DNA of 40,263 nucleotides from Opitutaceae bacterium (GTDB taxonomy: Bacteria; Verrucomicrobiota; Verrucomicrobiia; Opitutales; Opitutaceae). The notes under the pieces are model-generated. The model worked only from the letters and a program-made list of their open reading frames with translations, ran no database searches and had not been told where the DNA came from. Where the stretch lies: the NCBI GenBank assembly GCA_025360455.1, contig JANYCF010000230.1:1-40263 (forward strand), in the 5' to 3' direction. Shown in pieces: positions 39,110-40,263 of the stretch (within the stretch, counting starts at the first letter, position 1; each line of letters starts with the position of its first letter). A program made the position numbers and the translations under genes.

Positions 39110-40263
39110 ATGAGACGATTCGCATCAGTGATTACGACGGCCGCATTGCTGGCCCTAATCTCCACCGTCGTCGTTCGCGCGCAGTCCCCGCAGCCAACAC
39201 CCGTCAGGACGCTAACGGGACTCGTGCAGGGCGTCGCCGAGAACGGCTTGATCGTTTATCGCGGCATTCCGTTTGCCACGCCACCGGTGGGCAATCTCCG
39301 CTGGCGCCCGCCGCAGCCCGCGGAAAAATGGGAGGGCGTGCGCCAAACGACGAAGTTCGCTCCGGATCCCATTCAAGGCGCAGGCACGGGTCCGGATATG
39401 AGCGAGGATTGTCTGTACTTGAACGTGTGGACGCCGGCTAAGACCGCCGATGAGCACTTGCCCATTCTCGTATGGATTTATGGTGGCGGCTTCAACGGCG
39501 GGGGAACGCGGTGGGATACAGGCGAGAAGCTCGCCACGAAGGGCGTTGTCTTCGTCAGCATCACTTACCGCGTCGGGCAAATTGGTTTTTTGGCCCACCC
39601 CGAACTCAGCGCAGAATCTGACCAACACGTCTCAGGCAACTACGGCCTGCTGGATCAAATCGCCGCGTTGCAATGGGTGCAGAAGAACATTGGGGCGTTT
39701 GGCGGCGATCCCGCGAAAGTCACAATCTTCGGCGAGTCGGCGGGCGGCATTTCCGTCAGCATGCTCTGCGCCTCGCCCTTGGCCAAGGGCCTCTTTCGAG
39801 GGGCCATTTCGCAGAGCGGCGGGTCGTTTGGTCCTTCGAGGCAAACCGTCTACCCGGGGGAAAATATGAAGCCCCTGCACGAGGCGGAAAAAACCGGTGA
39901 AGCGTATGCCAAAGCCGCCGGTGTAGCTTCGATCGCGGAGCTCCGAAAACTCTCGCCCGACAAACTTCCGCAAGGCCGCGAGGTCGGCTGGGGCTGGCCA
40001 AATATCGACGGGGGGCTGATTCCCGACGATCAATACAAGCTATATGAAAAAGGCCGCTACAACGACGTGAACGTGATTGTCGGGTACAACTCCGACGAAG
40101 CAGCCTACCTGTTTTCCGCGGCAACTCCCGAACAGCATATTGCCGGGGTCAAAACCCGTTACGGGAAATTCGCCGACAGTTTGCTCAAGGCGTATCCGGT
40201 CAGCTCCGATCGGGTTGACCGGTCAGCGCGCAATCTGAATCGCGACGCGGCCTTCGGCTGGCA
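39110..40263 (+). CDS. Type B carboxylesterase, exported, 3' end missing
   Basis: N-terminal 384 residues of a carboxylesterase/lipase family type B protein; the frame is open to the window edge. Signal peptide RFASVITTAALLALISTVVVRAQ. Family motifs: IVYRGIPFATPPVGNLRWRPP (about 48-68), SEDCLYLNVWTP (98-109), oxyanion YGGGF (124-128), and the nucleophile Ser210 in FGESAGG with GGDPAKVTIFG before it. The catalytic acid and His lie beyond or near the cut. It follows the hydrolase gene by 79 bases in the same direction and probably belongs to the MarR-controlled group. Typical full length is about 500-550 residues. No Shine-Dalgarno sequence precedes ATG 39110. Confidence 0.92.
   Translation, partial: MRRFASVITTAALLALISTVVVRAQSPQPTPVRTLTGLVQGVAENGLIVYRGIPFATPPVGNLRWRPPQPAEKWEGVRQTTKFAPDPIQGAGTGPDMSEDCLYLNVWTPAKTADEHLPILVWIYGGGFNGGGTRWDTGEKLATKGVVFVSITYRVGQIGFLAHPELSAESDQHVSGNYGLLDQIAALQWVQKNIGAFGGDPAKVTIFGESAGGISVSMLCASPLAKGLFRGAISQSGGSFGPSRQTVYPGENMKPLHEAEKTGEAYAKAAGVASIAELRKLSPDKLPQGREVGWGWPNIDGGLIPDDQYKLYEKGRYNDVNVIVGYNSDEAAYLFSAATPEQHIAGVKTRYGKFADSLLKAYPVSSDRVDRSARNLNRDAAFGW

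Overview
The window looks like chromosome from a GC-rich bacterium of the Verrucomicrobiota, most likely near Opitutaceae. This rests on content rather than a marker gene: a PVC-type membrane-bound dehydrogenase with HEAT repeats and a C-terminal CxxCH domain, tandem GYF_2-RDD proteins, an almost general lack of Shine-Dalgarno sequences before start codons, and many palindromic intergenic repeats. No rRNA or tRNA gene was seen.

Layout. 1-1543 (minus): three tightly packed type IV pilus-like minor pilin genes, the last cut by the window edge. 2131-6318: a flavin reductase-like gene convergent with the large PVC dehydrogenase gene. 6584-12128 (minus): DUF3999 and DUF2339 membrane-protein genes. 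12249-13226: a D-2-hydroxyacid dehydrogenase gene. 13516-18531: a bufferin-type RiPP operon with a Cys-rich precursor, DUF692 iron enzyme (MNIO), DUF2063 partner, DoxX membrane protein and an exported CxxC DUF255 protein. 18518-20314 (minus): two GYF_2-RDD paralogues. 20472-21551 (minus): rsgA. 21802-26594: five envelope genes (PEGA/CsgG-like, CsgG-like, COG3014-like, YcfL-like, LpoB-like) closed by a clear terminator. 26708-28638 (minus): a glycine-zipper lipoprotein, a YhbY RNA-binding protein and an RsuA-family pseudouridine synthase. 28722-31423: an exported or membrane-anchored esterase and an SMP-30 family protein. 31835-33952 (minus): a TonB-dependent receptor. 34069-35760: an unrecognised protein with three copies of a domain of about 80 residues. 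36109-37112: the mobile mystery protein A/B pair (XRE regulator plus Fic-like protein), an accessory module. 37496-40263: a MarR regulator followed by an alpha/beta hydrolase and a type B carboxylesterase cut by the right edge.

Two things stand out. First, the bufferin-like operon has a precursor built from Lys-Asp-Gly/Thr-Cys repeats, where I would expect Glu-Gly-Lys-Cys motifs from the described families, and it carries an exported thioredoxin-fold protein as its last gene. Second, about 20 palindromic elements of several families are scattered through the window. Some are nested in one another, and several lie inside genes in frame: the N-terminus of DUF3999, the extracytoplasmic linker of DUF2339, the plug-barrel junction of the TonB receptor and the C-terminus of the MNIO. 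This recalls the Rickettsia palindromic elements that contribute peptides to proteins.

All functional calls come from reading motifs and gene order by eye; no database search was possible.
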